A DNA stretch of 64,000 nt. Origin: Bacteroidota bacterium (GTDB taxonomy: Bacteria > Bacteroidota > Bacteroidia > Chitinophagales > Chitinophagaceae). This document shows, one piece after another, positions 9,027 to 17,544 of the stretch. Under the pieces are notes generated by a model. The model searched no databases, had not been told where the DNA came from, and saw nothing but the letters and a program-made list of their open reading frames with translations. The stretch covers positions 62,001 through 126,000 of the forward strand of contig JAFDZS010000006.1 in NCBI GenBank assembly GCA_018266775.1, written 5' to 3'. The first letter of the stretch is position 1; every line of letters begins with the position of its first letter. Position numbers and translations under genes: made by a program.

Positions 9027-10343
9027 TTAATGAACAATGCAATTTAATAGCAATACTCCAATCAATCCAACAATTGATATTGTAGTTTCCATTACCGTCC
9101 ACGACAACAATGTTTGTTTCAAACTCAGTTTAAAAAATTCTTTATACATCCAGAAACCGGAATCATTAATATGTGAACCAAATACGCTGCCACTGCCCAC
9201 AGCCAGCACCATCAATTCCGGCGATACATGTGTTTGCCCAAGCAATGGCGCTACTAATCCCGCTGCTGTTATGGCCGCTACCGATGCAGAGCCAATCATT
9301 ACCCGTAACAGCGCAGTGATCACCCATGCAAATACCAATGGCGGCATATTCCATTTACTGCTGAAAGAAGCAATATAATTTCCCGTGCCACTGTCTGTTA
9401 ATACCTGCTTAAACACACCACCCGCAGTAATGATCAGCAGTATCATGGCAATACCACTGATAGCGGAACTCAGCCAGCGCATTTGTGTTTCTGTTTTTAC
9501 TTTTTGCAAATGCCCGAAATAAATAAATGCAACCAGTACAGCTATCAGCAACGCAATGGTGGAATTACCGGTGAAGAGTAATATCGTTTGCAATATGCCT
9601 TGCGGTAAAAAATTTTCTGCAATTACCGCCAGCGTAATCAGCAGTACAGGTAATAAAGCAATTAAAAAGCTGGGCAGTGCCGATGGAAGTATTTTAACGG
9701 ATGGAGCAACTGTTTCGGTTAGCAATTCTTCGCCGGGCTGTATGTTGCGTAATTGCCTTCCCAATATTGGCCCGGCAATAATTACAGCAGGTATGGCAAT
9801 GCAAATGCCATACAATAATGTTTTGCCCATATTGGCTTTAAACGCATTCACCAAAATTACCGGGCCGGGATGCGGTGGTAAAAAACAATGCGTGGTACTC
9901 AATGATGTCGCCATCGGGATAGCAATATATAACAAGGGTAATTTTGTTTTCCGGGTAAGCGTGAATACCAGTGGTACCAATATGATAAATCCTGCATTGT
10001 AATATAATGGTATGCCGATTAAAAAACCGGTGAGCATTACTGCCCACTGAATATTTTTTTCACCAAATGCATGAATAAGTGTGGTGGCTATTTTTTCCGC
10101 AGCACCACTTTCCTCCAGGATTTTTCCTAATATGGCTCCAAAGCAAATTATCAATGCCAGCCCTCCGCCTCCCATTGTACTGCCCACGCCATTTTCTATT
10201 GACTTGAGTAAATCATCCGGTGCCATACCCAGGCATAAACCTGCCAATACAGATACGACAAGCAAAGAAATGAAAGGACTTACTTTTTTTATAGTAAGCA
10301 ATACCTGCAATGCAATCGCCAGTATGATGATGAGTATAGTCAA
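9027..10343 (-). CDS. GntP family gluconate/aldonate permease
   Basis: A 438-residue membrane protein with about 12 helices. Family landmarks are ALIICFGAILGKILEESGAAE, the FLIGIPLYYNAGFIILVPLVF segment, SLSTTHCFLPPHPGPV and GSGSVFGSHINDSGFWMYKEF. GntP proteins import gluconate and related aldonates with protons. The frame begins at TTG 10343; no in-frame ATG lies upstream before a stop, and the first internal Met is far inside, so TTG is the likely start. Being beside a lactonase and a pentonate dehydratase, it may import xylonate or another aldonate. Confidence 0.9.
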   Translation of the reverse strand: MTILIIILAIALQVLLTIKKVSPFISLLVVSVLAGLCLGMAPDDLLKSIENGVGSTMGGGGLALIICFGAILGKILEESGAAEKIATTLIHAFGEKNIQWAVMLTGFLIGIPLYYNAGFIILVPLVFTLTRKTKLPLLYIAIPMATSLSTTHCFLPPHPGPVILVNAFKANMGKTLLYGICIAIPAVIIAGPILGRQLRNIQPGEELLTETVAPSVKILPSALPSFLIALLPVLLITLAVIAENFLPQGILQTILLFTGNSTIALLIAVLVAFIYFGHLQKVKTETQMRWLSSAISGIAMILLIITAGGVFKQVLTDSGTGNYIASFSSKWNMPPLVFAWVITALLRVMIGSASVAAITAAGLVAPLLGQTHVSPELMVLAVGSGSVFGSHINDSGFWMYKEFFKLSLKQTLLSWTVMETTISIVGLIGVLLLNCIVH

Positions 10344-10405
10344 GCCGTTAGTTGTTGAAGCTTTTTATTTACTTATTGATGCAGGATGATACCCGCAAGA
10401 TTTAT

Positions 10406-11422
10406 TTACTTTTTTAACATCAGCCTCAATACATAATTGTTATTGGTGATGTAGAGCGTTTTTTCATCGGGGCTTAACGCACAATTGCTGGTAGCATCAG
10501 GTAAGTGTAATAAGCCTAGTTTTTTTCCGTCACTACTAAAAAAATACACGCCGCCAGGCCCGGTCGCAAACACAACACCCTGTTTATTGATCTTCAATCC
10601 ATCGGGTAATCCTTTCCATGCTGTATCGTAACCAGCTGCATGATAAAATATTTTTCCATTAGCCAATGAATCTCCCATTACATCAAATACGTACCAATTG
10701 GGTTTTGCAGGATCACTGCTGGATACCAGCAATCTTTTTTGGCCCGGAAAAAATGCAATGCCGTTTGGCCGGCTTATGGAATCCACCTGCAACAGCACCG
10801 TCCCGTCTTTTTTTATTTTATAGACGCCGTTGAAGGGAATTTCTTTGGCGGAGTCTTTATCATCTTGTGTAAACAACCCATAAGGCGGATCGGTAAAATA
10901 CAATTCACCATTGCTGTCGAAAGCGCCATCATTCGGGCTGCTGAAACGCTTACCCTTATACGAAGATGCGATTGCAGTAAATTTTGCAACAGGCTTATCC
11001 AATGCAGCATCCATTACCGCCACCTGCCTGTTACCGTGCTGGCATAATACCAGTTGTGTATCTGCATTTAAAATTAAACCGTTACTGCCCGGCTCCTTGC
11101 ATCTGCTGGGTGTTGTGCCGGTATAACCGCTGGGCTGCAAATAAGTTACCAGGCCGCTGGTTGCTGTCCACTGGTAAATAGTGTTTGCCGGTACATCGCT
11201 AAACAGCAGCCGTTGCGTTTTTTCCACCCATACCGGCCCTTCGCTCCATTTAAAACCTTCTGCAATAATTTCTGCTTTTGTTGTGGTATCAATAATACTG
11301 TTCAGCGCTGTATCATATTGTATGATTGTGCCGATGGTTTTATACTTCTCTGCAGGTTGTTCTGTCTTTTGATTACAACTGAATAAGACCGGTATCAGTA
11401 AAAGTGTATAATATTTTAGCAT
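10406..11422 (-). CDS. SMP-30/gluconolactonase family lipoprotein
   Basis: A 338-residue six-bladed propeller lactonase with signal peptide and lipobox LFSC (Cys at residue 16). The metal ligands of the family are visible: Glu in AEGFKWSEGPVWVE, Asn in FSSPNDGAFDSNGELYFTDP, Asn in SRPNGIAFFPG and Asp in KGLPDGLKINKQG. It probably hydrolyses an aldonolactone to the open acid in the periplasm. Its position between the GntP permease and the IlvD-type dehydratase supports xylono- or gluconolactone as substrate. Confidence 0.88.
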   Translation of the reverse strand: MLKYYTLLLIPVLFSCNQKTEQPAEKYKTIGTIIQYDTALNSIIDTTTKAEIIAEGFKWSEGPVWVEKTQRLLFSDVPANTIYQWTATSGLVTYLQPSGYTGTTPSRCKEPGSNGLILNADTQLVLCQHGNRQVAVMDAALDKPVAKFTAIASSYKGKRFSSPNDGAFDSNGELYFTDPPYGLFTQDDKDSAKEIPFNGVYKIKKDGTVLLQVDSISRPNGIAFFPGQKRLLVSSSDPAKPNWYVFDVMGDSLANGKIFYHAAGYDTAWKGLPDGLKINKQGVVFATGPGGVYFFSSDGKKLGLLHLPDATSNCALSPDEKTLYITNNNYVLRLMLKK

Positions 11423-11455
11423 AGCAGGATTGTTATAATGGTTGATGATGATAGT

Positions 11456-13174
11456 TTAATGAGAATCTCTTGTTACCTGTGCGCCGCTGCTGCCCTGTAA
11501 AAAATCCAAATCTGCACCCTTATCACTGCCCATTACATGCTTTATGTACATGCTCACATAGCCCCGTGTTGCCGCAGGTGGTGGTGGCACCCACGCAGCT
11601 TTTCTTTTTGCCAGTTCTTCATCACTTACATGTAAATGCAGTAAACGTTTTTCAACATCCAGTTCAATCATATCTCCATTTTGCACCAGTGCCAAATTGC
11701 CGCCAATGGCACTTTCGGGGCTTACATGTAATACCGCTGTGCCATAAGCGGTACCGCTCATACGGCCATCGCTGATGCGTACCATATCAGTAATGCCTTT
11801 CTCCAGTATTTTTTTGGGCAGCGCCATATTGCCCACTTCCGGCATTCCGGGATAGCCTACAGGCCCTGCGTATTTTAATACCATTACGCAGTTTTCGTCA
11901 ATATCCAGTTCAGCATCGTCTATTCGTTTATGATAGTCTTCAATACTTTCAAACACTACTGCCCTTCCGGTATGTTTTAATAATGCCCGTGTGGCAGCAC
12001 TTGGTTTTAATACAGCGCCATTTTGTGCCAGGTTTCCCTTCACTACAACAATACCTGCTTCCGGTTTAAACGGTGCGGTATATTTTGCGATCACTTTTTC
12101 ATTATAACAATCTGCATTCCCTTTAATATTGTCATGATGATTTTTTCCGGTTACGGTTATTACATTCTCATGCAGCAATATTTTCAGCTCATTTAAGATT
12201 ACCGGCAATCCGCCTGCATAGTAAAAATCTTCCATCAGGTATTCACCCGATGGCATGAGATTTAACAAGAGTGGAATATTACTGCCCAATTGATCAAAAT
12301 CTTCCAGTGAAAGCTGAACACCAATTCTTCCGGCAATCGCCATTAAATGAATCACAAAATTAGATGAGCCGCCTACTGCAGCATTCACCTTAATTGCGTT
12401 TTCAAATGCTTCCCTTGTAAGTATTTTATCGATGGTTAAATTTTCTTTTACCATTTCCACTATCCTGCGGCCGCTGAGCTGTGCCATTACTTTTTTACGT
12501 GAATCCGCCGCTGGTATTGCTGATGCACCACTTAATGTCAATCCCAAACTTTCCACCATTACAGCCATGGTGCTTGCAGTTCCCATCGTCATACAATGCC
12601 CGATGCTGCGGCTCATACAACTTTCCGCATACTCACATTCTTCGGCGCTCATTTTTCCCGTCTTCATATCTTCATCAAACTTCCATACATGCGTGCCGCT
12701 TCCAATGGTTTGTCCTTTATAACGGCCATTGAGCATTGGTCCGCCGGGTACAACAATCGTAGGCAATCCCACACTTGCTGCACCCATAACCGTTGATGGT
12801 GTTGTTTTATCGCAACCAGTTAACAACACCACCCCATCAATAGGATTACCACGTATACTTTCTTCTGCATCCATGCTTGCGAGGTTGCGGAACAACATTG
12901 CTGTTGGTTTCAATAAAGTTTCGCCTAAACTCATGATGGGAAACTCCACCGGAAAACCGCCTGCTTCCAGTACACCACGTTTTACTGCTTCGGCATGTTC
13001 GCGAAAATGTGCATTGCATGGCGTGAGTTCACTGAATGTATTGCAGATGCCGATTACAGGGCGGCCATCAAACATATCTACCGGCATGCCCTGGTTCTTC
13101 ATCCAGCTACGGTAAATAATGCCGTCTTTGTCTTTGCGGCCAAACCAATCATGGCTGCGGAGTTTTGGATTCAT
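11456..13174 (-). CDS. IlvD/Edd family dehydratase, probable pentonate dehydratase
   Basis: A 572-residue enzyme from ATG 13174 (MNPKLRSHDWFGRKD); the frame reaches a TTG at 13219, but that overlaps the previous gene. Cysteines at residues 53 (SELTPCNAHF), 121 (LLTGCDKTTP) and 194 (SIGHCMTMGTAS) fit the iron-sulfur ligands, and their spacing matches sugar-acid dehydratases such as L-arabinonate dehydratase rather than IlvD proper. It should convert D-xylonate or L-arabinonate to the 2-keto-3-deoxy acid in the cytosol. Placement between a Gfo/Idh dehydrogenase and a lactonase supports this. Confidence 0.88.
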   Translation of the reverse strand: MNPKLRSHDWFGRKDKDGIIYRSWMKNQGMPVDMFDGRPVIGICNTFSELTPCNAHFREHAEAVKRGVLEAGGFPVEFPIMSLGETLLKPTAMLFRNLASMDAEESIRGNPIDGVVLLTGCDKTTPSTVMGAASVGLPTIVVPGGPMLNGRYKGQTIGSGTHVWKFDEDMKTGKMSAEECEYAESCMSRSIGHCMTMGTASTMAVMVESLGLTLSGASAIPAADSRKKVMAQLSGRRIVEMVKENLTIDKILTREAFENAIKVNAAVGGSSNFVIHLMAIAGRIGVQLSLEDFDQLGSNIPLLLNLMPSGEYLMEDFYYAGGLPVILNELKILLHENVITVTGKNHHDNIKGNADCYNEKVIAKYTAPFKPEAGIVVVKGNLAQNGAVLKPSAATRALLKHTGRAVVFESIEDYHKRIDDAELDIDENCVMVLKYAGPVGYPGMPEVGNMALPKKILEKGITDMVRISDGRMSGTAYGTAVLHVSPESAIGGNLALVQNGDMIELDVEKRLLHLHVSDEELAKRKAAWVPPPPAATRGYVSMYIKHVMGSDKGADLDFLQGSSGAQVTRDSH

Positions 13175-13186
13175 GAAAATTATTTT

Positions 13187-13200
13187 TGCAAACGTTAACC
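13187..13200. promoter_or_regulatory. LacI-type operator-like sequence ahead of the dehydratase gene
   Basis: TGCAAACGTTAACC lies in the 41-bp gap between the Gfo/Idh stop and the dehydratase ATG. It shares the TGCAAnCGnT core with the operators at 31940 and 32153. It could be an internal operator or a roadblock site within the operon, but a single imperfect match is weak evidence. Confidence 0.3.
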
Positions 13201-13215
13201 CTTTATGTTTTAAGA

Positions 13216-14229
13216 TCAAACACCATAATTCACAATTACTTTTTTTCCTGTTGCTGCGGCTTCATATATCGCAGTAATGATTTGCATATCTCTTCTTCCC
13301 ATTATTCCCGGCACCTTTGACGCTTCATTATTTTTTATTGCTGCAGCAATGCCATCCATTTGCAATGCCTGTTGTGACAATGGTGGCAGCTCCATGGTAT
13401 ACCCGTTTGATGTTTGCATGTGCAACCCCGCATAATTAAACGCAGGCTCTAATTGAAACCAACCATCAGTTCCATTCACTTTTACATAGCCCACCTCTTC
13501 TCTGTAACTGGTACGGCAGGTTGCTGTTATTTCGCCTGGCATTTCCATTTGCCATTCTATCGTTTCTTCTATACCAACAAATTTTTCTGTATCACTTACG
13601 GGAAAGGTTTTTGCAGTTATCGCTATTGGTTCCATACCGGTAATATAGCATACAGCCTGCAAACAATAAATCCCCACATCCATCAACGGCCCGCCGCCTG
13701 CCACGGCTTTATTCAGGCGCCATTCTCCTTCTTGTGCTTCTATCGCAAATGCAGTATCGATGTTTTTGATTGTGCCGTACACTTTTTCTTTCGCCAATCT
13801 TACCATTTCCAGATTGTAAGGATCGTAATGCAGCCGGTAACCAATAGATAAATGTTTGTTTGCCTGTTGTGCTGCTGCTATCATTGCATCACATTCGCTT
13901 ACCGACAATGCCATTGGCTTTTCGCAAATAACATGTTTACCTGCTGCAAATGCCCGTATAGTGTATTCTGCGTGCATTGCATTGGGCAATACAATATAAA
14001 CAATATCGATGGCATCATTATCTTTTATGGCATCGAATGTATCGTAAGTATAAATATTTTGTTCAGGAATATTGTATTGCTTTTTCCATGCAGGTATTTT
14101 TGACGGCGTTCCTGTTACAATCCCCGCCAGGTAACAATGCGTGGTTTGCAGCAATGCAGGCGCCAACTGGTTTTCAGAATAGTAACCCAGCCCCGCTAAT
14201 GCCACACCCAGTTGATTTTTTTTATTCAT
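13216..14229 (-). CDS. Gfo/Idh/MocA oxidoreductase, probable aldose 1-dehydrogenase
   Basis: A 337-residue NAD(P)-dependent enzyme. It has the Rossmann motif GLGYYSENQLAPAL, the family motif GKHVICEKPMALSV at about residue 98, and SIGYRLHYDPYNLEMVRLA, which closely resembles glucose-fructose oxidoreductase and NADP xylose dehydrogenases. The GGGPLMDVGIYCLQA segment carries the catalytic Asp/His-region residues of the family. There is no signal peptide, so it is cytosolic. In this operon it is the natural first step of an oxidative pentose route (xylose to xylonolactone), but the substrate is inferred. Confidence 0.87.
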   Translation of the reverse strand: MNKKNQLGVALAGLGYYSENQLAPALLQTTHCYLAGIVTGTPSKIPAWKKQYNIPEQNIYTYDTFDAIKDNDAIDIVYIVLPNAMHAEYTIRAFAAGKHVICEKPMALSVSECDAMIAAAQQANKHLSIGYRLHYDPYNLEMVRLAKEKVYGTIKNIDTAFAIEAQEGEWRLNKAVAGGGPLMDVGIYCLQAVCYITGMEPIAITAKTFPVSDTEKFVGIEETIEWQMEMPGEITATCRTSYREEVGYVKVNGTDGWFQLEPAFNYAGLHMQTSNGYTMELPPLSQQALQMDGIAAAIKNNEASKVPGIMGRRDMQIITAIYEAAATGKKVIVNYGV

Positions 14230-14244
14230 TTTACTGCAATGCTT

Positions 14245-15318
14245 TTATTGCTTTGTAAATATAAGCGTATTGTTATACCGGTTTACCTGCACTGTTTTTC
14301 CTTTTTCATCAAACTGAAGTGTAAGAAAAAACTGGTTGCTGTAAAATGATGTTCCAGATGCTGCATTGAGCGGTATCCAATCTCCATTACTCATACGCAC
14401 CAATAATTCGTGATTATTATTCCTGAAGATAATCATTTCGCCGGTTGCGGATGTAAATGTTCCTGCAAAGGCTTCCAATTGTTGATTCTCCAGGTACACC
14501 ACAGGTTTTTCATAAATAAACTGCAAACCACGGCTGTAGGTTTCGCTTTTTGTGCCGGAATGACCTGTATGCTCCAATACTTTTGCTTGTACAGCAAGAT
14601 GATTTATTGCCTTTGCCTGCAATGCTGCACTGAATTGCTCAAATGTGCTGCGGCTTCTTTCCACATCACCCACTGTCATGAATAAACGAATATTTTGCCT
14701 GAAACTGTTTACTTTCACCTGGTCAAGGTATTGGTATAAAATGTTGTTATCCCAACCTACAGCCGGACTTGCGGCAGCATAACCACTGAACATATCAGTA
14801 TGTGTAAGCATAGTGTAAACGGTAAAAAGTCCTCCCAAAGAACAACCCGCCAGGTTTCGGTTGCCTGCATCGGCAGAATAATTTTTCTCTATAAAAGGAA
14901 ATATTTCTTCTTTCAAAACACGCAGAAACTGATCCGCTCCGCCGCTTTGTTTTTGTTTACCGTCATTGGTGGGGGTATAATCCCTTACCCGCAAACTATC
15001 AGGATTGGGATTTACTCCACCCCATGTTACGCCGACTACAATCATGGCCGGAATAAACCCATCATAATATTGCTGGCCATAAATGGATTTTACTAATGGA
15101 AAATCCCATTGCCCATCCATTACATAAACTACCGGATACTTTTGTGTTGATGCAGTATAATTTCCCGGCAACAATACATGCAATTCATATTCCTGCCCCT
15201 TTACAATGGTGGAAGTAATTTTTCTCACTTCACTCCCTGGTATGGTTACGACAGGGTATTGTGCTTTAGCAATGTTGAATAACAATCCCGCAATGATTCC
15301 AATATATATTCTTTTCAT
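14245..15318 (-). CDS. Alpha/beta-hydrolase esterase, CE1/esterase D-like, secreted
   Basis: A 357-residue protein from ATG 15318 (MKRIYIGIIAGLLFNIAKAQ, a clear signal peptide). The open frame to 15429 overlaps the deacetylase gene and is unlikely to be translated. The nucleophile motif is LAGCSLGGLFTVY (GxSxG) and a candidate catalytic His is in VLEHTGHSG; YVMDGQWDF and YSADAGNRN complete the esterase D pattern. About 85 C-terminal residues form an extra small beta domain. In a xylan locus it may remove acetyl or feruloyl esters; this is inference from context. Confidence 0.85.
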   Translation of the reverse strand: MKRIYIGIIAGLLFNIAKAQYPVVTIPGSEVRKITSTIVKGQEYELHVLLPGNYTASTQKYPVVYVMDGQWDFPLVKSIYGQQYYDGFIPAMIVVGVTWGGVNPNPDSLRVRDYTPTNDGKQKQSGGADQFLRVLKEEIFPFIEKNYSADAGNRNLAGCSLGGLFTVYTMLTHTDMFSGYAAASPAVGWDNNILYQYLDQVKVNSFRQNIRLFMTVGDVERSRSTFEQFSAALQAKAINHLAVQAKVLEHTGHSGTKSETYSRGLQFIYEKPVVYLENQQLEAFAGTFTSATGEMIIFRNNNHELLVRMSNGDWIPLNAASGTSFYSNQFFLTLQFDEKGKTVQVNRYNNTLIFTKQ

Positions 15319-15385
15319 ACCGTGCAATAATTTATGGAGATGAAGATGATGATACCTGCACAGAAATAATTTATTACTTCCCGCT

Positions 15386-16180
15386 TTATTTATGTTTCGA
15401 TTGCCAGTCTTTAATATAGCCTGCCACATCTATCATTGGTGCAATCCAGATGTCTTTTTGATGCTGCCGGAGGTACGATAAAAATTTCCGGTGCTCTTCC
15501 ACAGTTACATTCAATCCATTGCCTCCACCAACGCCATGAAATAAAATCACGAGTAAGGAATGTGTTTGCACGGCCTGCTGCACCCACGCTTCCATTTGTG
15601 CTGCGGTGTTGCCGTTGACCAAATAACAATCTACATTATACAAATCAATTTTATCAATGGTATGCATTTCGTTGCGTACTGCCCTTGCTGCAATAAAATC
15701 TTTCTTCATGGGATCAATGAATGAGGAGTCACCAATTTTCATTTCACCACAGGTGTAGGCAAACGTGCGTTGTGTTTTTCCATCCATCGCCTGTAAAAAT
15801 AAATTGGTGGTCCGGGTTTCATCCACCATCCGCTTTACGGTATATTTTGTAAGATCATATTCTGCCGGCACCCATTCCCTTCCCGGCCCGCCATTGCAGG
15901 GATGGTATAAGGTGTGATTGCCTAATTCGTATCCTTTAGCCGTCAGCTTTTTCCATTCTTCCAAACGGGTTTGCATGGAAGGTGAAAATGCAGTAATATA
16001 AAAAGTGGCTTTCAGTTTTAATGAATCCAATACCGGTACGGCATTATCGAGGTGTTCATTGATGGCATCATCATAAGTTAACACTACTGCACATTGTTTA
16101 CCATTCCATAGTGCATTGTTTTGTGCAAGTGTTGATATACAAATGAATGTTGTGGCAACTAAGCTAATGATATTTTTCAT
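15386..16180 (-). CDS. Polysaccharide deacetylase (CE4-like NodB fold), secreted
   Basis: A 264-residue protein with a signal peptide (ISTLAQ cleavage region near residue 19). NodB motifs are present: VVLTYDDAINEHLDNA (motif 1, with the TYDD acid pair) and YELGNHTLYHPCNGG (motif 2, H-x3-H metal ligands); ILFHGVGGGNG is a candidate late His motif. It needs a divalent metal and would remove acetyl groups from a polysaccharide or oligosaccharide, plausibly acetylated xylan here. It is separated from the GH43 gene by a block of three direct repeats. Confidence 0.85.
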   Translation of the reverse strand: MKNIISLVATTFICISTLAQNNALWNGKQCAVVLTYDDAINEHLDNAVPVLDSLKLKATFYITAFSPSMQTRLEEWKKLTAKGYELGNHTLYHPCNGGPGREWVPAEYDLTKYTVKRMVDETRTTNLFLQAMDGKTQRTFAYTCGEMKIGDSSFIDPMKKDFIAARAVRNEMHTIDKIDLYNVDCYLVNGNTAAQMEAWVQQAVQTHSLLVILFHGVGGGNGLNVTVEEHRKFLSYLRQHQKDIWIAPMIDVAGYIKDWQSKHK

Positions 16181-16198
16181 GATATAAATTTAATGATT

Positions 16199-16459
16199 GA
16201 ACACGGATGACACGGATTAAACTTATGATCACTTATTTTTATCAGCACAAATCAGTTTCATCACCGTCATCTGCGTTCTATTGATAGAACACGGATTGGG
16301 CTGATTGAACTTATGATCACTTATTTATTATCAGCGTAAATAACTTTCATCAGTGTCATCTGCGTTCTATTGATGGAACACGGATTGGACTGATTGAACT
16401 TATGATCACTTATTTTTATCCGCGTATATCTGTCTCATCAGTGTCATCTGCGTTCTATT
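16199..16459. repeat. Three direct repeats of about 88 bp
   Basis: Units begin with GAACACGGAT at 16199, 16287 and 16376 (spacing 88 and 89 bp). Each contains AACTTATGATCACTTATTT and ends with GTCATCTGCGTTCTATT. They fill the gap between the GH43 stop codon and the deacetylase start. The last unit overlaps the GH43 stop. A diverged relative is found at 59797-60012, so this is a dispersed family. There is no coding potential. Confidence 0.85.
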
Positions 16460-17495
16460 TACCATAAGGATGTATTGTAATAATCTTTCCATCTGCATCA
16501 TATTTCAATTCAGCAACTTTCACACAACGCAAATGGGTTACCCCTTTGCTCAGGCTGCTGTCGTGGTAAAATAAATACCATTTATTGCCAACGGCGCAAA
16601 TGCTGTGATGCGATGTCCATCCCACCACAGGTTCCAGTATTCTTCCTGCATAAGTAAAGGGGCCGTAAGGATCGTCGCCAATGGCATAACACAAAAAATG
16701 GGTGTCCCCTGTTGAGTATGAAAAATAATATTTGCCGTTGTATTTATGCATCCAGGAAGCTTCAAAAAAACGGCGGTCATTATCGCCCTGCAATAATGGT
16801 TGCCCGTTCTCATCAAGTATGACAACGTCTTTTGGTATTTCATCAAACTCCAGCATATCATCCGTAAGCCGGGCTACTTTTGCGCATAGTGCCTGTTCAT
16901 TCAATTCCGGCAAATGCGCTACAGGACTTTCGGGTTGTTCATTATTGAAAACCCCGGTTCTCCAGCGCTGCAGTTGCCCGCCCCAGATGCCGCCGAAGTA
17001 CATGTAATATTTTCCGTCATCATCTTTAAACACTGCAGGATCGATAGAAAAACTTCCTTTGATAGCTTCCGGCTGTGCCACAAACGGCCCATAAGGCTGA
17101 TTACTACCGGCTACGCCTATACGAAATATACCATCGTGCGCTTTTGCAGGAAAATACAAATAATATTTGCCATTTTTTTCTGCTGCATCAGGCGCCCACA
17201 TCTGTTTGGCTGCCCAGGGTACGTCTTTTACATGAAGAGCTGTGCCATTATCTGTTGCCTCTGTATCTTCCACACTGTTCATTGAAAGCACGCGGTAATC
17301 TTCCATAGCAAAATGACTGCCGAGGTCGTCAAAGGCATCTCCGGCATCAATATCATGCGATGGATAGATATAAATTTTCCCTTCAAATACATGTGCAGAC
17401 GGATCTGCTGTGTAAATATGTTTTACCAGCGGTTGCGAAATGGCATTGCGGTCAAGCTCGTCGAAGTTGATATGATGTATGGGATCTTCTGGCAT
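16455..17495 (-). CDS. Glycoside hydrolase family 43, probable intracellular beta-xylosidase/arabinofuranosidase
   Basis: A 346-residue five-bladed propeller enzyme without signal peptide. The three GH43 acids are visible: Asp31 (YTADPSAHVFEGK, base), Asp152 (GSFSIDPAVFKDDDGKYYMY, pKa modulator) and Glu245 (RRFFEASWMHKYNGKYYFSYS, acid). It should trim xylo-oligosaccharides or arabinosyl residues after import. It lies 49 bp behind the GPH-type symporter, which fits cytosolic use of imported oligosaccharides. The stop codon is formed at the edge of the repeat block. Confidence 0.92.
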   Translation of the reverse strand: MPEDPIHHINFDELDRNAISQPLVKHIYTADPSAHVFEGKIYIYPSHDIDAGDAFDDLGSHFAMEDYRVLSMNSVEDTEATDNGTALHVKDVPWAAKQMWAPDAAEKNGKYYLYFPAKAHDGIFRIGVAGSNQPYGPFVAQPEAIKGSFSIDPAVFKDDDGKYYMYFGGIWGGQLQRWRTGVFNNEQPESPVAHLPELNEQALCAKVARLTDDMLEFDEIPKDVVILDENGQPLLQGDNDRRFFEASWMHKYNGKYYFSYSTGDTHFLCYAIGDDPYGPFTYAGRILEPVVGWTSHHSICAVGNKWYLFYHDSSLSKGVTHLRCVKVAELKYDADGKIITIHPYGK

Positions 17496-17544
17496 GGGTG
17501 AATGGGGAATGGTGAATGGTGTATTATCAATTGTTCATTATTAA

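Noticed and set aside
13175..13219. Upstream TTG start for the pentonate dehydratase
   Set aside because: It overlaps the Gfo/Idh stop and adds 15 residues not seen in the family; ATG 13174 fits better.
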